Assembly (NCBI GenBank): GCA_028287415.1 | Contig: JAQBPS010000161.1 | Location: 1 to 7,589 of the forward strand | DNA length: 7,589 bases | Reading direction: 5' to 3' | From: Bacillota bacterium | GTDB lineage: Bacteria > Bacillota > Sulfobacillia > Symbiobacteriales > Symbiobacteriaceae | In this document: one piece after another, positions 1 to 6,727 of the stretch | Position numbering within the stretch: the stretch's first letter is position 1 | How the letters are laid out: the number at the start of each line of letters is the position of its first letter | Made by a program: the position numbers and the translations under genes | The notes under the pieces: model-generated | Told to the model about the DNA's origin: nothing | Database searches by the model: none | What the model saw: the letters and a program-made list of their open reading frames with translations, nothing else

Positions 1-16
1 GGAGTTCAGATAAACC

Positions 17-2290
17 GTGCGCTATATCGGTGAGCGGATTCCCAGGGTTGAGGATGAGCGCTTGCTGACGGGCCGGGGGCAGTTTGTCGACGACATTCCG
101 CTGCCCGGCGCGCTAGAGGGCGCCGTCCTGCGGTCCGAACACGCCCATGCCCGGATTGTGGCCCTCGACGCCGGTCCAGCCCTGGCTCTGCCGGGCGTGC
201 TCGCGGTGATCACCGCGGCCGACCTTGGCCCCGCCCTGCGCCCGTTTCCGGTCATGCAGCAGCACCCCGGCCTGGCCGCCTGCTACAACATGGCTGCGCT
301 GGCGGATGGCGTGGTCCGCTACGTTGGCGAGCCCATCGCGTTCGTCGTCGCCGATAACCGGTACGTGGCGGAGGATGCCCTGGAGCTGATCACGGTCGAG
401 TACGAGGCGCTTCCCGCCGTCGCCTCGCTGGAAGCAGCGCTGGCGCCGGACGCCGCCCTCGTTCACGCCGGGGCCCCGGGCAACCTCTGCGGCGGCTTCA
501 CTCAGGGCGCCGGCGACGTGGATGCCGCTCTGGCCGCCGCCCCCCGCATACTGCACCAGCGACTGCGCATCGAGCGGGGCAGCGCCCAGCCGATGGAGAC
601 CCGGGCCGTCGCCGCACGGTATGAAGACGGGCAACTGACGGTCTGGTCAAGCACCCAGCGGCCGCACCGGCTGCGCAGCATCGTCGCTGAGTTCCTGGGC
701 CTGGCGCCTGAGCAGGTGCGGGCCATTGCCCCGGATGTCGGCGGCGCCTTCGGCGCCAAGGGCAACTTCTACCCGGAGGAGTTGCTAGTCCCGTTTGCTG
801 CCATGGCGATTGGGCGGCCTGTTCGCTGGGTGGAAGACCGCCGGGAGAACTTTCTGGCCATGACCCAGGATCGGGTGCAGCGCTTCGACATCACCGCGGG
901 CGTTGACGGCGACGGGCGGCTGCTCGCCCTGAAGGTCGAGTGCCTGCACGATCTGGGCGCTTACGCACCGTATGGCTTCATCCCGATGGTGAACATTGCC
1001 AACCACATCATCGGCCCATACAAGATTCCGGCTATCGCGGTGACATTGCGGGGGATCTACACCCACTGCACCCCGACGGCGGCCTACCGGGGGGCGGGGC
1101 GACCGCAGGGGGTCTTCGCGGTCGAGCGGACGATGGACCTGATCGCCCGTGAACTGGGGTGCGACCCCGCTGAGGTCCGGAGGCGCAACCTGATCCAGCC
1201 CGGCGAGATGCCCTACGACACGGGCGTCAGCGTGGGTCAGAGCAGACTGGTGTACGACAGCGGCGACTATCCGGCCTGCCAGGCCGCGGCGCTGGCGCAT
1301 CTCGACTACGCGGGTTGGCGGCAGGAGCAGGGGCGGCTGCGGGCGCAGGGACGCTTGATCGGCATCGGGCTGGCCAACTACATCGAGCTGGCGAGCACCG
1401 AGCCGTTCGAGGGCGCCCGCCTTGAGGCGACGGCGGATGGCGAGCTCATTGTGCGCACGGGTGCGGGTTCGCAGGGGCAGGGGCACCAGACGGCGCTCGC
1501 TCAGATTGCGGCAGAGCTGCTCGGTCTGTCGCTGCACCAGGTCCGGGTGGAGGCGGGCGATACCGCCGGCATTGCGAAGGGCATCGGCACCTTCGGCAGC
1601 CGGACCGCGATCCTGGTCGGCAATGCGATCCGCGTCGCCGCCGATCAGCTGCGGCAGCAGGCGATCGAAACGGCAGCGCGGCTCTTGTGGGTGTCGCCGC
1701 AGGAGCTGGAGTGGCACGGCGGTGGGGTGCAGCGCAAGGACGGCGGCGTTCAGCTCATGCTGGCGGGCCTTGCCCGCGCTGCGCTGGATCAGGGTGCGCC
1801 GCTGGCAGCGACGCACTACTTCGCTAACCCGGGCCTGCACACGGCCAACGGCACGCATGCGGCGGTCGTCGAAGTCGACGGAAGCACCGGGGTTGTCCGG
1901 TTCCGCCGCTATGTGGTGATGCACGATTGCGGCATCGTGATCAATCCGCTGCTCGCCGATGGCCAGGTCTACGGCGGACTGGCACAGGCCCTGGGCGGCA
2001 GCCTGTACGAACGGCTGGTCTACGACGAATCCGGCCAGTTGCTGACCGGCAGCTATATGGACTACCTGCTGCCGACCGCCGCCGAGATGCCGGACGTGGA
2101 GCTGCACCATATGGAGAGCGCCAGCCCGCACACGCCGCTGGGCGTCAAGGGTGCGGGCGAGGGCGGCTCCCTGCCCCCATACGCCTGTATCGCCGCGGCC
2201 ATTGAGGATGCGATCGGGGTGCCGGTCCGGGCGTTGCCGCTTTCACCATCACAGATCACAGCGCTGATGCGAGGGGAGGCGATGGGATGA
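17..2290 (+). CDS. Molybdopterin-binding (large) subunit of a xanthine dehydrogenase/CO dehydrogenase-family hydroxylase
   Basis: This is the catalytic subunit of a molybdenum hydroxylase, which inserts water-derived oxygen into a substrate C-H bond at a Mo-pterin cofactor. The protein has 757 residues, a normal length for CoxL-like subunits. Residues about 20-125 form the a/b hammerhead domain and the rest the two Mo-cofactor domains. Visible motifs are GGAFGAKG (242-249), the active-site loop AYRGAGR (356-362), GQGH (487-490) and the C-terminal VKGAGEGG, whose Glu715 matches the catalytic glutamate of the family. True CO dehydrogenase has AYxCSFR in the loop, so this is a 'form II' or aldehyde/heterocycle-oxidising relative of unknown substrate. 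The GTG start is chosen because the canonical N-terminus (RYIGERIPRVEDERLLTGRG) begins right there; a GGAG lies at 1-4, rather far upstream. The stop overlaps the next start as ATGA. No signal peptide is seen, so it is probably cytoplasmic. Confidence 0.95.
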   Translation: MRYIGERIPRVEDERLLTGRGQFVDDIPLPGALEGAVLRSEHAHARIVALDAGPALALPGVLAVITAADLGPALRPFPVMQQHPGLAACYNMAALADGVVRYVGEPIAFVVADNRYVAEDALELITVEYEALPAVASLEAALAPDAALVHAGAPGNLCGGFTQGAGDVDAALAAAPRILHQRLRIERGSAQPMETRAVAARYEDGQLTVWSSTQRPHRLRSIVAEFLGLAPEQVRAIAPDVGGAFGAKGNFYPEELLVPFAAMAIGRPVRWVEDRRENFLAMTQDRVQRFDITAGVDGDGRLLALKVECLHDLGAYAPYGFIPMVNIANHIIGPYKIPAIAVTLRGIYTHCTPTAAYRGAGRPQGVFAVERTMDLIARELGCDPAEVRRRNLIQPGEMPYDTGVSVGQSRLVYDSGDYPACQAAALAHLDYAGWRQEQGRLRAQGRLIGIGLANYIELASTEPFEGARLEATADGELIVRTGAGSQGQGHQTALAQIAAELLGLSLHQVRVEAGDTAGIAKGIGTFGSRTAILVGNAIRVAADQLRQQAIETAARLLWVSPQELEWHGGGVQRKDGGVQLMLAGLARAALDQGAPLAATHYFANPGLHTANGTHAAVVEVDGSTGVVRFRRYVVMHDCGIVINPLLADGQVYGGLAQALGGSLYERLVYDESGQLLTGSYMDYLLPTAAEMPDVELHHMESASPHTPLGVKGAGEGGSLPPYACIAAAIEDAIGVPVRALPLSPSQITALMRGEAMG

Positions 2291-3177
2291 AGCCGCCGCC
2301 GTTCAGCTACCACGCCCCGATCACGGTGGCGGAGGCGATCGACCTGCTTGGCCGTTACGATGGCGATGCCAAGGTGGTGGCGGGCGGGCAGAGCCTGCTC
2401 CCGCTGCTCAACTTCCGGCTGTCACGCCCGGCTGCGCTTGTCGACATCAACCGGATTCCCGGCCTCGACTATATCCGGGCCGATGGCGGCATGCTTGAGA
2501 TCGGCGCGGTCACGCGCCACCGAGCGGTTGAGCGCTCCGCCGTGGTCGCCGCACACTGTCCCCTCCTGGCCGAAGCAGTCCGCCACATCGGACACTTTCA
2601 GATCCGCAACCGGGGTACCATTGGCGGCTCCATTGCGCACGCGGATCCGGCGGCGGAGCTGCCAATCGTGCTGACGGCCCTGGAAGGTGAGGTGGTGATC
2701 ACCGGGCCGGGCGGGGTCCGAACGGCCACTGCGTCCGAGTTCTTCATCACCCTGTTCACGACCAGCCTCGGCAGCGATGAGCTGGTGACCGCTGTGCGTT
2801 TTCCGACCCTGGGGCCCGGGACCGGCAGTGCCTTTCAGGAGCTGGCCCGTCGCAGTGGCGACTTCGCACTGGTCGCAGTCGCGGCTGCCCTCGCTCTGGA
2901 TGAGGCCGGGGCCGTCAGATGGGTGCGCCTTGCCCTCGGGGGCGTTGATCTGGTACCGGTGCGAGCGGCCGGGGCGGAGGAATTCCTGGCGGGCAAGCGG
3001 CCGGATGCCGCGACGCTGGCTGAAGCGGCCGCCCTGGTTGCCGGGGAGATCAACCCGGAGAGCGACCTGCACGCCACCGCCGAGTACCGGCGGCAGCTGG
3101 CGGCCGTCCTGACCGGGGAGGCACTCGAAACGGCGGCCCGGCGAGCGGCGGAAGGGGGGGAGTGCGGCCATGCATGA
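2287..3177 (+). CDS. FAD-binding (medium) subunit of the molybdenum hydroxylase (CoxM-like)
   Basis: This subunit carries the FAD that takes electrons from the iron-sulfur clusters and passes them to the final acceptor. It is 296 residues, typical for the family. Two FAD-binding signatures are clear: AGGQSLLP at residues 32-39 and TIGGSIAHADPAAELP at 111-126. The motif FQELARRSGDFALV (183-196) and the C-terminal DLHATAEYRRQLAAVL (260-275) mark the CO-dehydrogenase flavoprotein C-terminal domain. Its ATG overlaps the stop of the large subunit by four bases (ATGA), implying translational coupling. Its own end overlaps the small-subunit gene by eight bases. A run of seven G at 3154-3160 lies near the 3' end and is a possible site of sequencing error, but the predicted C-terminus looks normal. 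The family assignment is very secure; the electron acceptor is unknown. Confidence 0.95.
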   Translation: MKPPPFSYHAPITVAEAIDLLGRYDGDAKVVAGGQSLLPLLNFRLSRPAALVDINRIPGLDYIRADGGMLEIGAVTRHRAVERSAVVAAHCPLLAEAVRHIGHFQIRNRGTIGGSIAHADPAAELPIVLTALEGEVVITGPGGVRTATASEFFITLFTTSLGSDELVTAVRFPTLGPGTGSAFQELARRSGDFALVAVAAALALDEAGAVRWVRLALGGVDLVPVRAAGAEEFLAGKRPDAATLAEAAALVAGEINPESDLHATAEYRRQLAAVLTGEALETAARRAAEGGECGHA

Positions 3178-3664
3178 GCCTGTGACCATTAGCTGCACAG
3201 TCAACGGCCGGCATTACACCCGGGCGGTCGAGCCCCGCCGGCTGCTCAGCGACTTCATCCGCCACGACCTGGGCCTGACCGGGACGCATGTCGGCTGCGA
3301 GCACGGGGTCTGCGGCGCGTGCACGGTACTCCTGGAGGGCGATGCCGTGCGCTCCTGCCTCATGCTGGCGGTGCAGGCGGACGGACTGAGCCTGATGACG
3401 ATCGAGGGCGTTGCCAGCCCCGATGGCACACTTCACCCGCTCCAGGCGGCCTTCCGGGAGCAGCATGGCCTCCAGTGTGGCTTCTGCACGCCCGGCTTCA
3501 TCATGAGCATCCTCCAGTTCCTCGGGGAGAACCCGGCACCCACTGACGCGGAGATCCGGGAGGCGCTTTCGGGTAACTTGTGCCGCTGCACCGGCTATGT
3601 GCAGATCATCGCGGCCGTCAGGCAGGCCGCTGCGGCGAAAGCGGGAGCGCCCGGTGTAGGCTGA
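3170..3664 (+). CDS. [2Fe-2S] (small) subunit of the molybdenum hydroxylase (CoxS-like)
   Basis: This small subunit relays electrons from the Mo site to FAD through two [2Fe-2S] clusters. It is 164 residues, the usual size. The N-terminal plant-ferredoxin-like domain holds C43, C48, C51 and C63 in the pattern CEHGVCGAC...C. The C-terminal helical domain holds C103, C106, C138 and C140 in QCGFCTPGF and NLCRCTGY, so all eight cluster ligands are present. The residue before C103 is glutamine (Q102), as expected near the pterin. The ATG at 3170 overlaps the upstream gene by eight bases and sits about nine bases after a G-rich Shine-Dalgarno run (3154-3160). No cofactor-maturation gene (MoxR-like CoxD, or CoxE/CoxF) follows within the window, so maturation must be encoded elsewhere or upstream. 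Confidence 0.95.
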   Translation: MHEPVTISCTVNGRHYTRAVEPRRLLSDFIRHDLGLTGTHVGCEHGVCGACTVLLEGDAVRSCLMLAVQADGLSLMTIEGVASPDGTLHPLQAAFREQHGLQCGFCTPGFIMSILQFLGENPAPTDAEIREALSGNLCRCTGYVQIIAAVRQAAAAKAGAPGVG

Positions 3665-3694
3665 AGCGCTCATGGGTACCCTACCGTTCGAAAC

Positions 3695-3700
3695 GGAGGA
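3695..3700 (+). promoter_or_regulatory. Ribosome binding site fixing the start of the 76-residue gene
   Basis: GGAGGA lies seven bases before the ATG at 3708. The alternative in-frame ATG at 3672 has no Shine-Dalgarno-like sequence before it and would add twelve residues. This site therefore favours 3708 as the true start. Confidence 0.8.
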
Positions 3701-3707
3701 TGAGCCG

Positions 3708-3938
3708 ATGGACGTAAAGGAACTGGGTGAGCTGGGCGAGCAGCTGCGCCGCCTGGGTCACGACCGGCGTAAGACAGTGGCGGAGATCGTCAAGAATGCT
3801 GAGAAGGACGCCGGGCAGGCGAATGTCTTCTACCGGGACCTCGACCGGATCAGCGATCAGGCGATCAGCCTGATGCAGCGCCAGAAGAGCATGATTCGCG
3901 AGGACCTTGGCCCGCAGGGTATGAGCCCTGAAGCTTAG
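3708..3938 (+). CDS. Small charged helical protein of unknown function (76 residues)
   Basis: I do not recognise this protein. It is 76 residues, rich in Glu, Asp, Arg, Lys and Gln, with no cysteine, no membrane segment and no signal peptide. Residues 3-35 (KELGELGEQLRRLGHDRRKT onward) and about 40-66 read as two amphipathic helices with leucine/isoleucine spacing that could form a helical hairpin or short coiled coil; the C-terminus (GPQGMSPEA) is likely disordered. A strong ribosome binding site and codon use like its neighbours argue that it is a real gene. It starts 43 bases after the small hydroxylase subunit, in the same direction, and is followed at once by a hairpin terminator, so it may be the last gene of that operon. 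Any role tied to the hydroxylase (assembly, binding) would be inference from position only. Confidence 0.7.
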   Translation: MDVKELGELGEQLRRLGHDRRKTVAEIVKNAEKDAGQANVFYRDLDRISDQAISLMQRQKSMIREDLGPQGMSPEA

Positions 3939-3949
3939 CGGGCAACGGT

Positions 3950-3978
3950 GGACCAGGGGCGTGTTGAGCCCCTGGTCC
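3950..3978 (+). terminator. Hairpin terminator after the hydroxylase/small-protein operon
   Basis: Arms GGACCAGGGGC (3950-3960) and GCCCCTGGTCC (3968-3978) pair perfectly over 11 bases around a seven-base loop (GTGTTGA), beginning 12 bases after the stop at 3938. The following sequence (GAATGTTATTC, then CATTTTTA) is only moderately T-rich, so the U-tract is weak. Position and stem strength still favour a terminator. Confidence 0.75.
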
Positions 3979-4034
3979 GAATGTTATTCAGGCATTTTTA
4001 CATGTGGCGCCGTGCTCTGTGCGCTTTTTCATAT

Positions 4035-4158
4035 GGCCCGGATTTCACGGATTGCACAGATTTTCAACACAAACACCGATTTAGCATAAAAATAAATATT
4101 TATTCCGGTAAATCCGTGTTTGCCTAAAAAATCCGTGAACTCCGTGAAATCCGTGGCC
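4035..4158. repeat. AT-rich imperfect inverted repeat, MITE-like or palindromic intergenic repeat
   Basis: The left arm (4035-4083) and the reverse complement of the right arm (4109-4158) align at 41 of 49 positions with one gap, starting from GGCC at both outer ends. The centre holds a perfect 14-base palindrome, AATAAATATTTATT (4091-4104). The heptamer ATCCGTG occurs in the right arm at 4112, 4131 and 4149 with a variant CTCCGTG at 4140; related forms of its complement lie in the left arm. The element is strikingly AT-rich for this GC-rich window and contains no reading frame, which suggests a sequence that arrived or spreads as a unit. I see no clear target-site duplication. A transcript could fold into one long hairpin. 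Confidence 0.8.
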
Positions 4159-4337
4159 GTAAAATGTTCCGCGCTATCCGGTGTACTACGCCTCCTCCTT
4201 TTGAATGACCCCCGCGGGTCGGTACTCAGGCGTGCGCCCTAAGCGCCTGACCGTCTGGGCGAGCTGTCAGCTTACACCATCCACCGAATGGGTTCCCGCC
4301 GACCGCAGTGCTACGATTGGTGATACGGAAGCGCTGT

Positions 4338-4347
4338 GGAGAGGGGA
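4338..4347 (+). promoter_or_regulatory. Ribosome binding site fixing the start of cydA
   Basis: GGAGAGGGGA ends seven bases before the ATG at 4355. It places the start 50 codons inside the longest open frame and gives a protein whose first heme ligand is His19, as in E. coli CydA. Confidence 0.8.
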
Positions 4348-4354
4348 CAGATAC

Positions 4355-5725
4355 ATGAACAACATCCTGGGCTACAGTCGGGCGCTGATGGCGCTCACGC
4401 TGGGATTCCACATGATCTTTGCGGCCCTGGGGGTCGGGGTACCGCTGATGATCAGCATCGCCCATTTCCTGGGCCTCAAACGGAAGGACCCGGATCTGAT
4501 CCGGTTGTCCGAGCGGTGGGTGAAGGGCTTTACGATCCTGTTTGCTGTGGGTACCGTAACTGGCACGGTGGTGGGCTTCCAGCTCAGCCTCCTGTGGCCG
4601 CACTTTATGCAGCTGGCTGGTAAGGCGATCGCACTGCCGCTCTTCATGGAGACCTTTGCCTTCCTGGTTGAAGCGATCTTCTTTGGCCTCTATGTTTACG
4701 GCAAGCACTGGTTCAAGAATCCCTGGGTCCACTGGGCGACATCCGTGCCGATTGCGATCGCATCGACGGTGTCGGCCTTCGCCATCACCACCATGAACTC
4801 ATTCATGAATACGCCGGCCGGTTTCGACCTGGTCAATGGCAACATGGTCAATATCCGGCCGCTGGAGGCCATGTTCAACCCGTCGACGCCGATCCGGGTG
4901 GCGCACGTGCTGATCACCGCTTACGTCGCCTCCGCCTTCGTGCTGGCCGCGGTGGCGGCCTGGAAGCTGCTGCGGGGCGAGAAGCTTGAGTATCACCGCA
5001 AGGCGCTCCGGCTGACACTGGTGGCGGGCCTCTTGTTCTCGCTGGTGACCGGCCTGACCGGCGACCTGTCGGCCAAGTTCCTGGCGCACAACCAGCCGAT
5101 CAAGCTGGCGGCTGCGGAGGGGCTGTTCCACACGACGACCATGGCGCCGCTGACGGTCGGTGGTTTCCCCGACAAGGTGACCGGCAAGCTGGTGGGACCG
5201 CGGATCGAGGTTCCCGGTGTCCTGAGCTTCCTGGCGTGGGACAGCATCAACAAGCCGGTGCAGGGCCTCTGGGACTTCCCGAAGGAGGTCTGGCCGCCGC
5301 TTTTCATCCACATGACGTTTGACCTGATGGTCGGCGCTGCGATGCTGATGATCGCCCTGTCCGCCTACTACACCTGGCTCTGGTTCCGCAAGCGGCAGTC
5401 CGCTGAGCACCCGCTCTTCCTGGGGTTGGTCGTGGCAACCGGCGTTTATGGCATGATCGCCATCGAGTCCGGTTGGGTGACCGCCGAGGTCGGACGGTCG
5501 CCCTGGATTCTCTGGGGCATCATGAAGACGACCCAGGCCGTGAGCGATTCGCCTGCGATCCCGCAGATCTTCTGGTTCTTCGTGGTGTTCTACACGCTGA
5601 TCGGCATCGTAGCCGTTTCGCTGCTGCGGTGGTACTTCCGGAAGCACCCGCTGATCCCGACTGGCGGCTATGAGGCCGACGACATGGTGCATCCCGCCGT
5701 ACAGGAGGCGTTTGGTCATGACTAA
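4355..5725 (+). CDS. cydA: Cytochrome bd-type quinol oxidase subunit I (CydA)
   Basis: Subunit I binds the hemes and the quinol of a bd-type terminal oxidase in the cytoplasmic membrane, reducing O2 to water without pumping protons. The product is 456 residues, shorter than E. coli CydA (522), because the Q-loop is short. Recognisable residues by alignment to E. coli are His19 (b595 ligand), Glu99 and Glu106 (compare Glu99/Glu107), His184 (compare His186) and Met325 (compare Met393; b558 ligands), Q-loop Lys250 and Glu255 (compare Lys252/Glu257), Glu371 (compare Glu445), and GRSPW at 380-384. About nine hydrophobic segments are visible. The segment around Met325 reads FDLMVG, where E. coli has FRIMVA, so the conserved Arg391 position is Asp here. 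METFAFLVEAIFFGLYVYG and a YthB-like partner suggest the YthAB/CioAB-like branch rather than the E. coli branch. The end overlaps cydB by eight bases. Confidence 0.95.
   Translation: MNNILGYSRALMALTLGFHMIFAALGVGVPLMISIAHFLGLKRKDPDLIRLSERWVKGFTILFAVGTVTGTVVGFQLSLLWPHFMQLAGKAIALPLFMETFAFLVEAIFFGLYVYGKHWFKNPWVHWATSVPIAIASTVSAFAITTMNSFMNTPAGFDLVNGNMVNIRPLEAMFNPSTPIRVAHVLITAYVASAFVLAAVAAWKLLRGEKLEYHRKALRLTLVAGLLFSLVTGLTGDLSAKFLAHNQPIKLAAAEGLFHTTTMAPLTVGGFPDKVTGKLVGPRIEVPGVLSFLAWDSINKPVQGLWDFPKEVWPPLFIHMTFDLMVGAAMLMIALSAYYTWLWFRKRQSAEHPLFLGLVVATGVYGMIAIESGWVTAEVGRSPWILWGIMKTTQAVSDSPAIPQIFWFFVVFYTLIGIVAVSLLRWYFRKHPLIPTGGYEADDMVHPAVQEAFGHD
5703..5708 (+). promoter_or_regulatory. Ribosome binding site fixing the start of cydB
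   Basis: A perfect AGGAGG, inside the end of cydA, lies nine bases before the ATG at 5718. It rules out the longer in-frame start at 5670 and shows that cydA and cydB are translated as a coupled pair. Confidence 0.85.
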
Positions 5726-6452
5726 CGGGCTGGTCGCATTTGCCATCGTCTTCGGCTTTCTGCAGATCTACGCAGCGCTGGCCGCCATCGACTTCGGTGC
5801 GGGCGTGCTCTACCTGGTCGGCCAGTTCCGTAAGGACCACGAGCTGAGTGACGCGGTCATCCACTACATGTCGCCCGTCTGGGAGACAACCGGTGTGTTT
5901 ATCATCTGCTTCGTCGTCGGCCTCGGTGGTTTCTTCCCGGGTACGATCGAGCTGTACAGCTCTGCATTGATCGTCCCGGCGACGATCGCCCTCGGGCTGA
6001 TCGTCCTGCGGGGTGTGGCGTTCACCCATGCCCACCAGGCCGCCAAGCCCGGCTGGCCGACCGTGCTCGCGTTCGGTTTGAGCAGCCTGCTGATCCCGGT
6101 TTTCCTGGGCCCGTTCTTCACGGTCACGGAGGTGGGCCTGCGCCCCGGCGGCCAGCAACTGCATGCCTGGACGCACCCGCTCTCCTTCGCAATTGCGGCG
6201 GTCGGTCTCGCCTATATGTGGGCGCTTAGCTCGACGTTCCTGGCGTACTGGACGCAGCGCCGGGCGCCGGCTGTGGCTGGGCGGTTCTCCCGCATCGCTG
6301 TGTATGGCAACGCTGTGACGCTGCCGGCGACCGGTGCCCTGCTGGTGGCCCTGCAGAGCACTTCCGGCTACCATTATGACTCGCTGGTACAGCTGTGGCC
6401 GATCGGCATCGTCATCGGTGTCCTGGCCATCGCCGCCGGGGTGCTGGTGTAG
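5718..6452 (+). pseudogene. cydB: Cytochrome bd-type oxidase subunit II (CydB), N-terminal 244 residues before an in-frame TAG
   Basis: Subunit II is the membrane partner of CydA. This part gives 244 residues with about seven hydrophobic segments. Family landmarks are AAIDFGAGVLYL (22-33, compare the DGFDMGVG region of E. coli), SPVWETTGVFIICFVVGLGG (52-71, a form I associate with Bacillus YthB-like subunits) and FFPGTIELYSSALIVP. CydB proteins usually have about 330-380 residues, so this is too short. It stops at TAG (6450-6452) straight after a membrane segment (IGIVIGVLAIAAGVLV). The missing C-terminus continues in the same frame just downstream (6453-6716), giving 332 residues if the amber codon were sense. 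It may be a recent nonsense mutation, a sequence error or a naturally split gene; I label it a pseudogene for want of proof either way. TAG ends the 76-residue gene too, so a recoded genetic code is unlikely. Confidence 0.75.
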
Positions 6453-6453
6453 C

Positions 6454-6460
6454 GGGAGGG
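6454..6460 (+). promoter_or_regulatory. Possible ribosome binding site for the separate C-terminal CydB fragment
   Basis: GGGAGGG begins two bases after the amber codon and lies ten bases before the ATG at 6471. It could allow re-initiation of the C-terminal piece. It may equally be chance, since in an intact gene it would encode Arg-Glu-Gly, which suits the expected loop. A short hairpin (GGGC ATC GCCC, 6458-6468) overlaps it. Confidence 0.35.
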
Positions 6461-6470
6461 CATCGCCCGG

Positions 6471-6716
6471 ATGGTTGCTTTTGTCAGCAGCCTGGTCGGC
6501 TTCATTGTCTTCTTTGCCGCCTATGGCTGGTCACGCATGCCCTACCTCGTCTACCCGACGGTGACGGTGGACTCGGCGCTCACCCCGCCCGCAATGTACT
6601 CGGCGCTGATCGTCACGCTGGTGGTCGGCCTGGTGCTGGTGGTGCCTGCCTTGCTGGTGCTGGCGTACTTTGCCATTCGCGGTGATAGCGGCGCAGCTGA
6701 CTCGTCGACGCATTAG
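6471..6716 (+). pseudogene. cydB: C-terminal part of CydB (81 residues), in the same frame after the TAG
   Basis: This segment encodes the last part of CydB rather than an independent protein. It has two membrane segments, VAFVSSLVGFIVFFAAYGW (residues 2-20) and about 43-68 (YSALIVTLVVGLVLVVPALL onward). The linker MPYLVYPTVTVDSALTPPAM matches the usual CydB pattern of an exposed 'P-Y-x-x-Y/P' loop between the last two helices, followed by a proline-containing final helix. The frame is the same as the upstream part, with only six codons (RREGIAR-like: Arg-Glu-Gly-Ile-Ala-Arg) between the amber codon and this ATG. There is no other stop or frameshift and the hydrophobic pattern is well kept, so selection has acted until recently or still acts. 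If it is translated from 6471, the oxidase would have a two-piece subunit II. Confidence 0.7.
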
Positions 6717-6727
6717 TTGTTGGAAAG

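Larger units (their letters stand above)
3939..4354. other. Gene-free stretch: terminator, AT-rich inverted repeat, cydA leader
   Basis: This stretch of 416 bases has no convincing gene. It holds a hairpin terminator (3950-3978), an AT-rich imperfect inverted repeat (4035-4158) and the leader of cydA (4159-4354). An open frame that extends cydA upstream to 4205 is not taken as coding, because it lacks a ribosome binding site and its product does not resemble a CydA N-terminus. The cydA promoter must lie here, but I could not pick out a convincing -35/-10 pair. Confidence 0.75.

Noticed and set aside
785..2131. Long open frame of 448 codons on the minus strand within the large hydroxylase subunit gene
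   Set aside because: It lies opposite a clearly conserved gene, its product has no recognisable motif and is rich in Arg, Gln and His, as expected for the shadow of GC-rich coding DNA.
4035..4158. The ATCCGTG repeats as a CRISPR array
   Set aside because: The repeats are only seven to nine bases, have no unique spacers of even length, and are arranged as inverted arms around a palindrome.
4191..4204. CCTCCTCCTTTT, which on the minus strand reads as a strong Shine-Dalgarno (AAAAGGAGGAGG)
   Set aside because: No start codon with an open frame follows at a suitable distance on the minus strand.
4201..4228. TTGAAT and TACTCA sixteen bases apart as a promoter for cydA
   Set aside because: The -10 match is poor and the pair is no better than chance in this sequence.
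4205..4354. 50-codon N-terminal extension of cydA
   Set aside because: No ribosome binding site precedes 4205, the extra residues resemble no CydA sequence, and the start at 4355 has a good site and puts the heme ligand at His19.
4799..5746. Open frame of 315 codons on the minus strand opposite cydA
   Set aside because: It is antisense to a conserved membrane protein; the product is strongly hydrophilic and low in complexity, again a GC-rich shadow.
6450..6452. Amber codon read as pyrrolysine or a reassigned code
   Set aside because: TAG also serves as a normal stop at 3936-3938 and 6714-6716, and nothing in the window supports recoding.
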